Below are positions 37,380-45,635 of a stretch of 64,000 bases of DNA, one piece after another (the first letter of the stretch is position 1; each line of letters begins with the position of its first letter). The position numbers were made by a program, and so were the translations under genes. The notes below the pieces were generated by a model that had not been told where the DNA came from, made no database searches, and was given only the letters and a program-made list of their open reading frames with translations. Origin of the DNA: Epilithonimonas mollis (GTDB taxonomy: Bacteria; Bacteroidota; Bacteroidia; Flavobacteriales; Weeksellaceae); contig NZ_FRAM01000002.1 of NCBI RefSeq assembly GCF_900142325.1, forward strand, positions 1 to 64,000, in the 5' to 3' direction.

Positions 37380-38672
37380 ATGGAACAGACAAAAAGGTCA
37401 ACGTTTAAATTGCTTTTCTACCTGAAAAAGAACGAACCAAAAAAGAACGGTAATGCCCCGATTATGGCACGTATTACCATTGACGGAGTACCTAAAACTT
37501 TCGGAACAAAGTTAGAAATTAACGCAGATAATTGGGACTTAAAGTTTGGTAGAGTTTTAGGCAAAAGTGCAGAAGCATTAAAAGTAAACAAGAAATTAGA
37601 CAACATTCGAGGTCGTATTGATGCGATTTATGAAGATATGCTCAAACACGAGGGCTTTGCTACTTCACAGAAAGTGAAGCTCGCCTTTTTGGGTGTTGGT
37701 GTAATGGACGATGCTATCCTAAAGGTTTTCAACGACCAGAACGAACAATTTAAAAAATTGGTCGAAAAGGAAGAACGTTCGGAGGGTACTTACAATAAGT
37801 ACATCACAGTTTACAATCATCTTTCCAACTTTATAGAGTTACGGTATCATCGTGACGATATGGCTTTTCGTGAATTGAATAACGATTTTATCCGTGAGTT
37901 TGATTTTTACCTCCGCTATGATTTACAGTTAAGCCATAATACTATTTGGGTGTACACAATGCCTGTCTTGGCTTTGGCACAGTTGGCAATCAAAAAAGGT
38001 CTGATACGTGATTATCCTTTTGAGGATTACGAAATCAGTATGCAAGAAACCGACAGAGGTTACATACTAAAAGAGGACGTTGAAAAACTTATGATGAGCG
38101 AACTACCGCACCTACGATATGAAGTTGTAAAAGACCTTTTTATTTTCAGTTGTTTCACAGGGCTTGCGTATTCGGATATTAAAAAACTGAAAAGGAATAA
38201 TATTCAAACTTTCTTTGACGGTCACGAATGGATTATAAGCAGGAGAAAGAAAACGGACATTGCTTCCAATGTTCGGTTATTGGAAATCCCTAAGCGTATC
38301 GTTGAAAAGTATATTGATGTAACCCGTAATTCATTTATCTTTCCCATTCCGACGAATGCAACTTGTAATAAACACGTTGCTAAATTGATTGAAGCCGCCG
38401 AAATTATTACAGAGCAAAAAGTAACTTTCCACACGGCAAGGCATACTTTCGGTACAATGTTTTTGACCGAGGGCGTACCTCTCGAAAGTCTTAGCAAAAT
38501 GATGGGGCATAAAAATATATCTACCACACAGATTTATGCGAAGATTACCAGCCAAAAAATCAGTAAGGATATGGATTTGGTTTCGCCTAAATTTAAGGCT
38601 ATGGAGGATGCTTTTATTATCAAAATGGAACAAAAGGACACTCCTATATTAAAGACTGCAAATGCGGTATAA
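37380..38672 (+). CDS. int: ICE tyrosine integrase (IntDOT-like)
   Basis: 430 residues from ATG 37380; a GTG two codons earlier is also in frame. Layout: an arm-binding N-terminus with RSTFKLLFYLKKNEPKKNG, a SAM-like domain (about 105-205), and the catalytic domain. There, the usual first catalytic Arg is replaced in FTGLAYSDIKKL, as in the IntDOT subgroup. Lys, HTARHTFGTMF, MMGHKNISTTQIYAKI with His and Tyr are present. It integrates and excises the ICE. It sits at the left edge, transcribed inward, and is followed by a terminator. Confidence 0.93.
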   Translation: MEQTKRSTFKLLFYLKKNEPKKNGNAPIMARITIDGVPKTFGTKLEINADNWDLKFGRVLGKSAEALKVNKKLDNIRGRIDAIYEDMLKHEGFATSQKVKLAFLGVGVMDDAILKVFNDQNEQFKKLVEKEERSEGTYNKYITVYNHLSNFIELRYHRDDMAFRELNNDFIREFDFYLRYDLQLSHNTIWVYTMPVLALAQLAIKKGLIRDYPFEDYEISMQETDRGYILKEDVEKLMMSELPHLRYEVVKDLFIFSCFTGLAYSDIKKLKRNNIQTFFDGHEWIISRRKKTDIASNVRLLEIPKRIVEKYIDVTRNSFIFPIPTNATCNKHVAKLIEAAEIITEQKVTFHTARHTFGTMFLTEGVPLESLSKMMGHKNISTTQIYAKITSQKISKDMDLVSPKFKAMEDAFIIKMEQKDTPILKTANAV

Positions 38673-38701
38673 ATAAAGTGTTTTCTTAATCAACAGAATT
38701 A

Positions 38702-38730
38702 AACAGAGCTTGACGGCTCTGTTTTTTTTT
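38702..38730 (+). terminator. Terminator of the ICE integrase
   Basis: AACAGAGC (38702-38709), loop TTGACG, GCTCTGTT (38716-38723), then a T run to 38730. It follows the integrase stop by 30 bases. Confidence 0.85.
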
Positions 38731-39334
38731 GCCCATACCTCATTCGCCAAAGCACATTTACCGCCCTTTCTAATCCCCTCGCAGTAAAAGAGCTTTCGGC
38801 TATTTCTGAAACAGAAATTTGAAAAACGCCCTCCGCTCATTCCACTTTCCGGCATTTTTAAAATCCCTGTTAGGTGTGGCTTTGAGAGCCACACTACTAC
38901 CACTAAAACATTTATCTATTCAGGGAAATAGAAAGTATTATTTCAATTCAAGACAGACCATTTTCTAATGCAATTTTCTCGGCTTCCACATTTTTTTTAT
39001 TCAAAGAAGCCTGTATGCACTATTGTCCCATTTCAAGAGCAAAGGTATTTCCGTGTTCTTAACGCCGCCAAAAGGTCAAGCAAGTTTGGAAAAAAATCTC
39101 CACCCCTTGGGTAGTATTTGTTTTCCAAAACCTTGTGTCGGCTAAACACGAACCTTTAATGCTCGTGAAACGAAACATAGCATACTCCGGCTCTTTGGAC
39201 GAATAAAAAAAATGTCAGTTATGAAAATTATAAGCATTGAAAATGGTAATGAAACGAAACAGCACCTCCTCTCATTACCGAATAAATCAAAAAAAATAAA
39301 ATCAATAATTCTTTAACATCAAAATTTTAACAAA
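38731..39334. other. 604-base spacer between integrase and the DUF932 gene
   Basis: No credible gene is seen. A pair of short ORFs is interrupted and lacks coding pattern. The stretch with CACCCCTTGGGTAG near 39110 looks like conserved noncoding ICE sequence, but I could not confirm it. Confidence 0.35.
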
Positions 39335-40408
39335 ATGGCACACAACATCAATTACAACGAGAGAACAGGAAAACACAGTTTCTTTTCTGTAAAGCAAAAA
39401 GCGTGGCACGGGCTTGGGCAGATTGTAGAGCAATACCCCACAAGTGCGGAAGCAATCATACACGCAGGTCTTAATTACGAAGTAGAGAAAGCCCCACTAT
39501 TTACAAAAGGTGCAGGACTAATCGAAACACCCAACGGCATCGAGTTCGGCAGTACAGAATTAGAAGTGCCTAATTTCTTTGCCAACATTCGCACCGATAA
39601 CAACGCAGTTTTAGGCGTAGTCGGTAAAGACTATCACATCGTACAAAACCGTGAAGCATTCAATTTCTTTGATGCTATTGTAGGCGGAGGCGACGGCATT
39701 TTATACGAAACGGCTGGAGCATTAGGCAAGGGAGAACGTATTTTTATTACTGCAAAATTGCCTGACTATATCCGTGTAGGAAACGGCGACGACGTAACGG
39801 AAAAATACATTTTCCTAACAAACAGCCACGACGGTAGCGGAAGTATTACGGCAGCGTTTACACCCGTGAGAATAGTTTGCCAAAATACCCTAAACGCTTC
39901 TTTACGGAATATGACAAACGTTGTGCGGATTAAACACACTTCAGGAGCAAAACAACGTATTGAGAACGCCCACAAGATAATGGGGCTTGCAAACACTTTG
40001 AGCAATCAGTTAGAGGGTATTTTCAACCAATGGTCGAAAATAAGAGCAACAGACCGAGAAGTTAAAAAGCTAATCCAATTAGCCCTTTGCCCGAACAAGG
40101 AAACGCTGGAGCTACTCCGAAAAGGTGCAGAAGATGAAGTTTCCACCGTGTTTAAAAACACCGTAGAAAACGCACTACAATACGCAATGGAAAGCGAAAC
40201 CCAGCTAATGAACACCACAAAGGGTACTTTGTTCGGAGCATACAACGCCGTAACGGGATATTTTCAGAATGTACGCAAATACAGGGACGACGAAGCCAAA
40301 CTACAATCCATTGTATTAGGAGGCACGGCACAACTGAAATCACAAAAGGCATTTGAACTATGTACCGCCTTTGCGTTAGACGGTGCGGAAATCCTAAACT
40401 TCAATTAA
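39335..40408 (+). CDS. DUF932 domain protein (phage/plasmid-like protein)
   Basis: 357 residues beginning MAHNINYNERTG, with SVKQKAWHGLGQIVEQYP and a later LTNSHDGSGSITAAFTPVRIVCQNTL, all signatures of DUF932 (TIGR03299-type phage/plasmid-like proteins). Members are common on plasmids, phages and ICEs; the molecular role is unknown. It is the first gene of a co-oriented block (39335-42698), probably the ICE accessory operon. Ends with an FNF(N)-like tail. Confidence 0.88.
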   Translation: MAHNINYNERTGKHSFFSVKQKAWHGLGQIVEQYPTSAEAIIHAGLNYEVEKAPLFTKGAGLIETPNGIEFGSTELEVPNFFANIRTDNNAVLGVVGKDYHIVQNREAFNFFDAIVGGGDGILYETAGALGKGERIFITAKLPDYIRVGNGDDVTEKYIFLTNSHDGSGSITAAFTPVRIVCQNTLNASLRNMTNVVRIKHTSGAKQRIENAHKIMGLANTLSNQLEGIFNQWSKIRATDREVKKLIQLALCPNKETLELLRKGAEDEVSTVFKNTVENALQYAMESETQLMNTTKGTLFGAYNAVTGYFQNVRKYRDDEAKLQSIVLGGTAQLKSQKAFELCTAFALDGAEILNFN

Positions 40409-40462
40409 ATATTAACACAGGCTACCGCCTTAAACGGTGGTAGCCCACTAAAAACAAGAGAT

Positions 40463-40873
40463 ATGAAAGCATTACATAAAATGGACAATTTAGACAGAGG
40501 CGAATTGCTTTGCAGACTATTCCCCGAAGAAATGGCGAACATTCAGAACGCTATAAAAAAGCAGTGTGATTACTTCCTGCAAAATGAAACAGACTTTAGA
40601 GAGGGTTGGTTTAAAGGGGGATTTTTTACCGCAGATTTTTGGTATTGGCTTGTACAGAATGCACACAGGGTAATAGAGAAAAACGAGGACAAGCTACTCA
40701 AAAAGCCCCGTTGGTTTGCAGACCATTTTTTTGACGGACACAATTCAATATTTGCGACAAACTGCCTTATTGAATACGCACAGACAGAAGAATGTACACC
40801 CAATCTAAAACAGGCTATACACCTCATTTTCGGGAATGAGCCTTTATTAAAAGTAACCTTAAACGATAAATAA
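40463..40873 (+). CDS. ICE hypothetical protein (136 residues)
   Basis: 136 residues with no recognised domain. Seen: an N-terminal helical part (NLDRGELLCRLFPEEMANIQ), aromatic clusters (GGFFTADFWYWLVQNAHR), and a C-terminal AIHLIFGNEPLLKV. It is 55 bases after the DUF932 gene and 3 bases before the next gene, clearly in an operon. Similar small ORFs are regular cargo of Bacteroidota ICEs. Confidence 0.7.
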   Translation: MKALHKMDNLDRGELLCRLFPEEMANIQNAIKKQCDYFLQNETDFREGWFKGGFFTADFWYWLVQNAHRVIEKNEDKLLKKPRWFADHFFDGHNSIFATNCLIEYAQTEECTPNLKQAIHLIFGNEPLLKVTLNDK

Positions 40874-40875
40874 TT

Positions 40876-41370
40876 ATGGCGAATTGGTGCAATAATACGG
40901 TTGTTTTCAACGGACACCCGAAAGCAATCGAACAGATAAACAGGATATTCAAATCTATGGCAGATAGTCAGAGAATTGAGGACGTAGGACAGTTACCCGA
41001 TTTCTTACAGGATAGTGAGGGAGATTATTTCTTCAATATTGAACAGTATGAGGGTTTAACAAACGAGTTTCATTACGAAACGAAGTACACCCCCAACACG
41101 GAAACCGTGAAGCGGATAGCGGAGCATTTTAAGGTAGATTTTACGCTGGAGTATGAGGAATTAGGTTGTAAGGAATACGGCAAAGCCATATTTGAAGACG
41201 GCGTATTAACGAACATTAGTTTAGACCAGCAGGACATTGACAGCTTTACATTAGACGAAGCGACAGACACCTACCATTTTGAGGGCAAGGAATACGACAG
41301 CGAGTGCGAAATACTCGAAACCTTGCTGGAGCGTAAAATCGAAAATCATTTTAATAAAATCAAAATTTAG
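40876..41370 (+). CDS. Api92-like/ferredoxin-like domain ICE protein
   Basis: 164 residues starting MANWCNNTVVFNG, the hallmark of the DUF1281/Api92-like ferredoxin-fold domain (YubB type), with DFTLEYEELGCKEYGKA further on. This domain is frequent in plasmid and ICE accessory genes of unknown function. It begins 3 bases after the preceding gene and ends 4 bases before the next start. Confidence 0.75.
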   Translation: MANWCNNTVVFNGHPKAIEQINRIFKSMADSQRIEDVGQLPDFLQDSEGDYFFNIEQYEGLTNEFHYETKYTPNTETVKRIAEHFKVDFTLEYEELGCKEYGKAIFEDGVLTNISLDQQDIDSFTLDEATDTYHFEGKEYDSECEILETLLERKIENHFNKIKI

Positions 41371-41374
41371 AACA

Positions 41375-41812
41375 ATGAAATTATCAGCTAAAGCAACAGG
41401 ACATATTTTGGTAAAAGCGGACACCAGCAGCGAGTGGGATTATTGCGAATTTGCAATAATCCACCTATCCGAAGAATGGAAAGCGGAGCAGGCTAAACGC
41501 CTGGCATTAGTAACACCATTAAAGGGAAGTTATCACTTCCAATCAATGAACTTTTATGATACCGCAATAGGCTTTTACAGGACAGGAGAAAACGACCAGC
41601 CCGACATCGAGAAGATACTCGGAAATAAAGAATGGGTATTTGTGGAGCTTGATAAGGGAGAGCAGGACACATTTGCCATTCCCGAAAATCGTTTGGATTG
41701 CCACAGGCTTGTATTACGTGCGGACGGAACAGCCAATTATACAGCATACGGCAAACACACCAGCGAGGCATTTTGGTCGCAAAAATTTTCGTTACATCAA
41801 TTAATACAATAG
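41375..41812 (+). CDS. ICE hypothetical protein (145 residues)
   Basis: 145 residues from ATG 41375. Seen: KATGHILVKADTSSEWDYCEFAI and AIGFYRTGENDQPDIEKIL. No signal peptide or membrane helix. No domain recognised. It is in the DUF932 block, 4 bases after the Api92-like gene and 3 bases before the next gene. Confidence 0.7.
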   Translation: MKLSAKATGHILVKADTSSEWDYCEFAIIHLSEEWKAEQAKRLALVTPLKGSYHFQSMNFYDTAIGFYRTGENDQPDIEKILGNKEWVFVELDKGEQDTFAIPENRLDCHRLVLRADGTANYTAYGKHTSEAFWSQKFSLHQLIQ

Positions 41813-41814
41813 TT

Positions 41815-42477
41815 ATGAAAAGCATATCAATAAACCTTTACAGTATAGAGGAATTAAGCAAAGAAGCTAAGGAACTTGCATTTGAGAAATATCAATATTT
41901 CAATGTGGAGTTTTGGAATTGGTACAACACCCAATATGAGGATTTTACGGAGATAGCCAAAACCATTGGGATAGATATACACGAAGACGGTATTTATTTT
42001 AGTGGATTTTGGTCACAAGGCGACGGCAGTACCTTTAAAAGCAGGATAGATGCCGAAAAATTTATCGAGGGAATTAAGCAGGGAAAATGGAAAGAGTTTG
42101 CTCCGACCCTTGAATTTGATTTTGCCCCTTGTCCGTGTGATAAACGAGTTATTGCCCTTATATTAAACGGAACAATAGATTGTTCTTGGCATACAGACAC
42201 ACCCAACAGAGGGTATTGGTTAGATTTTACCCTTGATTATTATTGGTCTTCCGTGTATAAAAGGGATTTTCCAAATATCGACCGTGAATTAGAAAAATTG
42301 GACGGCTGGGTACAAGAAATTCTAAATATATTAAACCGCCATTTATACAAATCATTGGAGCAGGAATACGAATACCAAACCAGCCCCGAAGCCCTGAAAG
42401 AAACTTTTATAGCTAATGAGTACCTTTTTACAGAGGACGGCAAAATGGCGGACAGGCTTTTAAACTTGGCTGTTTAA
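41815..42477 (+). CDS. ICE hypothetical protein (220 residues)
   Basis: 220 residues from ATG 41815. It starts MKSISINLYSIEELS, has KEAKELAFEKYQYFNVEFWNW, a GIYFSGFWSQGDGST part, and is rich in Trp and Tyr. This pattern resembles uncharacterised proteins carried on Bacteroidota and phage genomes. Function unknown. It ends 26 bases before a 64-residue gene. Confidence 0.7.
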   Translation: MKSISINLYSIEELSKEAKELAFEKYQYFNVEFWNWYNTQYEDFTEIAKTIGIDIHEDGIYFSGFWSQGDGSTFKSRIDAEKFIEGIKQGKWKEFAPTLEFDFAPCPCDKRVIALILNGTIDCSWHTDTPNRGYWLDFTLDYYWSSVYKRDFPNIDRELEKLDGWVQEILNILNRHLYKSLEQEYEYQTSPEALKETFIANEYLFTEDGKMADRLLNLAV

Positions 42478-42503
42478 TTCATAACAATTAAAAAATCAGA
42501 GCA

Positions 42504-42698
42504 ATGAAAATCAGAGATAAAAAAGGGAATTGGATTGAAGTTACCGACCTTAAAAAAGCTATTCGGCAGACAGGCTGGTTTAAAGAATACCAGCACAACC
42601 CACCGACAGAAAACGACAAGGTACTGCAAGCGTATTGGGCAGATATGCACGAGAAATTGCTGGCTTTGCAAGAACGGTTAAACCAACCGAAAAAATAA
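42504..42698 (+). CDS. ICE small hypothetical protein (64 residues)
   Basis: 64 residues, MKIRDKKGNWIEVTDLKKA..., charged and probably helical, with the DLKKAIRQTGWFKEY part. It is in the same direction and close to the preceding gene, and is followed by a hairpin, so it is likely the last gene of the block. No domain recognised. Confidence 0.6.
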   Translation: MKIRDKKGNWIEVTDLKKAIRQTGWFKEYQHNPPTENDKVLQAYWADMHEKLLALQERLNQPKK

Positions 42699-42702
42699 AC
42701 CA

Positions 42703-42727
42703 CCGCCCGACCTCAAAAATCGGGCGG
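42703..42727 (+). terminator. Hairpin after the DUF932 block
   Basis: CCGCCCGA (42703-42710), loop of 9 bases, TCGGGCGG (42720-42727), then AAAAAGAC...GTCTTTTT as a second stem (42729-42736 with its arm near 42757-42764). It lies between the converging accessory block and the receiver gene. Confidence 0.65.
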
Positions 42728-42851
42728 CAAAAAGACACACCTCCTACGGTCGGGCAGTCTTTTTGCATTTATAAGGTGCAACCCTTTTGAGGTTGCGAGG
42801 TTTTACGTGGGATATTGATTATCCCATTTTTGTATTGAGGGTATGGATATT

Positions 42852-43238
42852 TTAAACTTTCTCGATAGCTCTTTTAAAATCGTCTGCATCGCTACCAATA
42901 GGCAGATAGCTTTTTATTCCTATTTCGGTAAGAGCCTGTACCAACTCGTCTGTATCATCACTATCTCCGTAGCCAATTAATCTAATGCTTGGATATTTTG
43001 ACTTTAATTCCCGAAGCTGTGCCAGCACATTCTTATCGTTAAATTTGAGGTCAATAATAATTGCTTTAGGGAGTGCTGTCAAAGCAGATAATTGAGCTAA
43101 ACCGTCCTGAACATTCTCCGAACGGAACAGTATCTCAATTCCTGAAGCAGTAAGGTTATTGCAGGCAATATCAATAAGCGGACTTTTATCATTGATAAAT
43201 GCAATGGTGTTTTTGTGGGGGTCGTTTCCTGTGTCCAT
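42852..43238 (-). CDS. Stand-alone response-regulator receiver-like domain
   Basis: 128 residues with a CheY-like layout: an N-terminal strand (TIAFINDKSPLIDIA), the phosphoacceptor strand KAIIIDLKFND, and a late LIGYGDSDDT. There is no output domain. No histidine kinase gene is in the window, so the partner is unknown. It is likely a regulator of the ICE (as RteA/RteB are for CTnDOT), but this is an inference. Confidence 0.7.
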   Translation of the reverse strand: MDTGNDPHKNTIAFINDKSPLIDIACNNLTASGIEILFRSENVQDGLAQLSALTALPKAIIIDLKFNDKNVLAQLRELKSKYPSIRLIGYGDSDDTDELVQALTEIGIKSYLPIGSDADDFKRAIEKV

Positions 43239-43575
43239 AGCTGATAATTTTTAATGTTATTAGCGGAAACCTACACAAAAAAAGAGCGTAGGCAATCACA
43301 CTTACCGATACTAAGGCACTGGTACGCCCAAACCCCGAATAAGCGGACGCCCACGCCTATTGCGTGAGCGTTCTTACTTATTGCATCGGGGTTGTAAAAA
43401 TTACCAGTTTTTAGTACCAATAGCTAAAAGCAAAAACACTTTAAGTATTTTCTTTATTTTCAGATACAAATATAGTGAAGCTAAAAACGTTCAGCAACTC
43501 AAATTCGTTAAATTCAAAGTTTGAGGTATCGGTTAGGTTTAATTTAGCCTTTTGAACGTCCGACCCGAGAAGCGT
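43239..43575. other. Regulatory spacer with a nested imperfect palindrome (43331-43393)
   Basis: Outer arms AACCCCGA (43331-43338) and TCGGGGTT (43386-43393); a second pair, ATAAG (43339-43343) and CTTAT (43377-43381); an inner stem ACGC-C-CACGC (43347-43356) with GCGTG-A-GCGT (43362-43371) and loop CTATT. This gives one 63-base fold. No gene is supported here. The remaining sequence is AT-rich. Confidence 0.6.
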
Positions 43576-43872
43576 TTAATCTTTTGTGTTGGTATAATTC
43601 TGTTCCAAGATAGTCAGAATATCACTTTCTTTATAAATTATCTTACCGCCAATCTGAATAAACGGCAGGATATTATCATCACGGTATTGCTGGAGTGTGC
43701 GTTTGCTGATATGTAACAGTCTGCACACATCTTCGCCTGATAAATAGATTTCTCCGTTCATTACAGGACGGTAGTTTTTCAGTATATCCTCGATACGGTT
43801 TCGTAACCGTGTTATCATTTCCTGATAGGCTACGATTTCGTCAGTGTCATTCGTCAGTAAATCCATTGTCAT
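43576..43872 (-). CDS. Helix-turn-helix (excisionase-type) DNA-binding protein
   Basis: 98 residues. The C-terminal half has LSGEDVCRLLHISKRTLQQYRDDNILPFIQIGGKIIYKESD, the MerR/excisionase winged-helix pattern. The N-terminus is a helical spacer. It overlaps the start of the neighbouring similar gene by 26 bases, so both are coupled. In CTnDOT-type ICEs such genes act in excision (Xis2c/Xis2d). Confidence 0.85.
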   Translation of the reverse strand: MTMDLLTNDTDEIVAYQEMITRLRNRIEDILKNYRPVMNGEIYLSGEDVCRLLHISKRTLQQYRDDNILPFIQIGGKIIYKESDILTILEQNYTNTKD

Positions 43873-44158
43873 TAGTATTGTACGGTTCGCCAGCTTCGAG
43901 CAAAGCCTGTACGTCCGAGAGTTTATAATAATTCTTGCGGTTCATTTTAGAATAAGGCAGTAAGCCCTTATCCTTATAAGTCTGCAAAGTTCTTTTGGTA
44001 ATGTTCATCATCAAACAAACCTCCTGATTGTCGAGCCACTTTTCCCCTTTGAAAATCGGGTCATATTTTCGGGTAGCGTTTTCGGTAAGTTCCAAAAGCT
44101 CTTTTATATCATTCGTCATTCCGTCCAATGCGGATTTTGCTATTGCGATAACTTCCAT
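43847..44158 (-). CDS. Helix-turn-helix (excisionase-type) DNA-binding protein
   Basis: 103 residues from ATG at 44158; a GTG three codons earlier is also in frame. Its winged-helix part reads WLDNQEVCLMMNITKRTLQTYKDKGLLPYSKM. It is a paralogue of the downstream 98-residue protein, with which it overlaps by 26 bases. The pair likely controls ICE excision or tra expression. The motif ACGCCAAACACT lies 86 bases upstream of its start. Confidence 0.85.
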   Translation of the reverse strand: MEVIAIAKSALDGMTNDIKELLELTENATRKYDPIFKGEKWLDNQEVCLMMNITKRTLQTYKDKGLLPYSKMNRKNYYKLSDVQALLEAGEPYNTNDNGFTDE

Positions 44159-44241
44159 AGTTTGCACATTTTTTCTGTGGAAGTCGAAGATATTAAGGCT
44201 TGTTGCAGGGCTGTGGAATGTTGCACCCTTTGGCTTTGAAA

Positions 44242-44256
44242 GGCAGTGTTTGGCGT
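44242..44256 (-). promoter_or_regulatory. Shared ICE motif copy 1 (GGCAGTGTTTGGCGT on +)
   Basis: The 15-base word recurs at 59489-59503, and its 12-base core also at 54777-54788. In transcription orientation it reads ACGCCAAACACTGCC and ends 86 bases before the ATG of the helix-turn-helix gene. A candidate regulator site. Confidence 0.5.
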
Positions 44257-44266
44257 AATAAAAAAC

Positions 44267-44297
44267 AAATCGGATAACCTTTGGGGCTATCCGATTT
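44267..44297 (-). terminator. Terminator of the VOC-family gene
   Basis: AAATCGGATA (44267-44276) and TATCCGATTT (44288-44297) form a 10-base stem. It is just beyond the VOC stop and followed by T-rich bases on the - strand. Confidence 0.75.
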
Positions 44298-44299
44298 AT

Positions 44300-44743
44300 T
44301 TAGTTGGGATTTACGAAATTCAAAACCCTGTTATATTCAGGAGGGTAATAAGCCAGCTCCCATATATGCCCGTCGGGGTCGGAAAAATACCCTGCATATA
44401 TGCCGAGTGCTTCGTTTGTTGTCGCTTTGCTCGTTACCGTTCCGCCACACGCCGAAACATTTGCCAACGCAATATTTACATCTTCTTCGGACGGCAAAAC
44501 ACAACTGATAATCGTAGAAACATTATCCTTTGAAATCTCAACGTTACGACCTGTTTTCAGGCTGTAATAGGCTTCATATCTGTTTTTGTCTATCAGGTAC
44601 AAATTAAGGCTGGGAAGCTCCACAATGATTAACCCGTCTTCGAGAAATATTTCGGGCGTTTCGCTGAATAGGTTTTTGTAGAATGTTACCGATACCTCCG
44701 GAAACGCTACGGGTAAATAAACTATTGTACTTGTTATGTTCAT
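44300..44743 (-). CDS. VOC-family (glyoxalase/bleomycin-resistance-like) protein
   Basis: 147 residues from ATG 44743 (MNITSTIVYLPV); an alternative ATG at 44764 adds 7 residues. It has the betaalphabetabetabeta repeat layout, with YKNLF...IIVELPS and the second-half FSDPDGHIWELAYYP, the typical metal-binding end. Probably a small-molecule binding or dioxygenase-like enzyme. It is cargo in the ICE, between regulators and traQ side genes. Confidence 0.85.
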   Translation of the reverse strand: MNITSTIVYLPVAFPEVSVTFYKNLFSETPEIFLEDGLIIVELPSLNLYLIDKNRYEAYYSLKTGRNVEISKDNVSTIISCVLPSEEDVNIALANVSACGGTVTSKATTNEALGIYAGYFSDPDGHIWELAYYPPEYNRVLNFVNPN

Positions 44744-44777
44744 ACTATTTTTAATGTTCTCCAAATTTAAGTAAAAA

Positions 44778-45059
44778 CTATCGTGTGCTTTGTGCTTCTA
44801 TTGGCTGTTTTTCCTTATCCTTTTTCATTTGGGTGTACGTCCATATACAGACCACTCCGAGAATAATAAGACCATAGGCAAACAACTTGCCGATACGTTC
44901 CAAAAAACGTACAGATACAGCTTTAGTATATCCCGAAAACATTTCTACACCAGCAGCATTACGCCTGTAAAACCTCCTGCGGTTTATCCAATAGATAAGC
45001 ACAACCGCAACAACGATAACAAAAATACCAAACACTAATTGAGCTGTAACCGTATCCAT
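44778..45059 (-). CDS. Small membrane protein (two helices) in ICE
   Basis: 93 residues with helices at about 8-26 and 58-76 (LIILGVVCIWTYT). The basic loop YWINRRRFYRRNAAG lies between. No domain recognised; similar proteins occur beside Bacteroidota tra operons. It has its own leader and is 116 bases from traQ. Confidence 0.6.
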   Translation of the reverse strand: MDTVTAQLVFGIFVIVVAVVLIYWINRRRFYRRNAAGVEMFSGYTKAVSVRFLERIGKLFAYGLIILGVVCIWTYTQMKKDKEKQPIEAQSTR

Positions 45060-45174
45060 AGCTATATGATTTATAATACCGTAAATTTAAACAAAAACCC
45101 CTTACTTTGGATGCTAAAAAGTAAAAAACCGACCTGTTGAAAGTCGGTTTTGCTTTTCTAATTTGGTATCGTTT

Positions 45175-45624
45175 TTAGTCGCTACTGTTAAACTGAAAAC
45201 TTAGCTGTTTTTCATTCCCGAAGCTGTCGGAAATCCAAACCTCAAAGGATTGTGATACGGCAGAAGCAGAAGTATAATACAACCTGAATTGCTCCGATTG
45301 TAACGGGTACAAATCGTTCGGCAGATACGGCGGTTCATCGTAATACCTCAACGAGCCTTGTCCGTCAAACTGAAAATACCGCAGATAGTATTGTGTATTT
45401 TGGTAGTTACCGCTACGCTGTATGGTTATCCTGATTTCTACCGTCTGCCCGTTGGCAACGTCTTTGGGAACAGGCATCACATTGACCTCGAAAGGAAAAT
45501 CATTCTGTATTTCAAGCTCATCATCTTTGCTACAAGATACCAGCGAAATAGAACCTGTCAGGATTGCCAACATTAGGTATATTGGCAACATTCCTATTCT
45601 GAAATTATTAAATATTGCTATCAT
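45175..45624 (-). CDS. traQ: Conjugative transfer lipoprotein TraQ (DUF3872)
   Basis: 149 residues with a lipoprotein signal ending LVSC, followed by the DUF3872 body. MPVPKDVANGQTVEIRI and AVSQSFEVWISDSFGNEKQLSF are characteristic. It is the last gene of the tra operon, 12 bases after traO. Acts in the outer part of the conjugation apparatus; its exact role is unclear. Confidence 0.88.
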   Translation of the reverse strand: MIAIFNNFRIGMLPIYLMLAILTGSISLVSCSKDDELEIQNDFPFEVNVMPVPKDVANGQTVEIRITIQRSGNYQNTQYYLRYFQFDGQGSLRYYDEPPYLPNDLYPLQSEQFRLYYTSASAVSQSFEVWISDSFGNEKQLSFQFNSSD

Positions 45625-45635
45625 CGTTTTACGTT

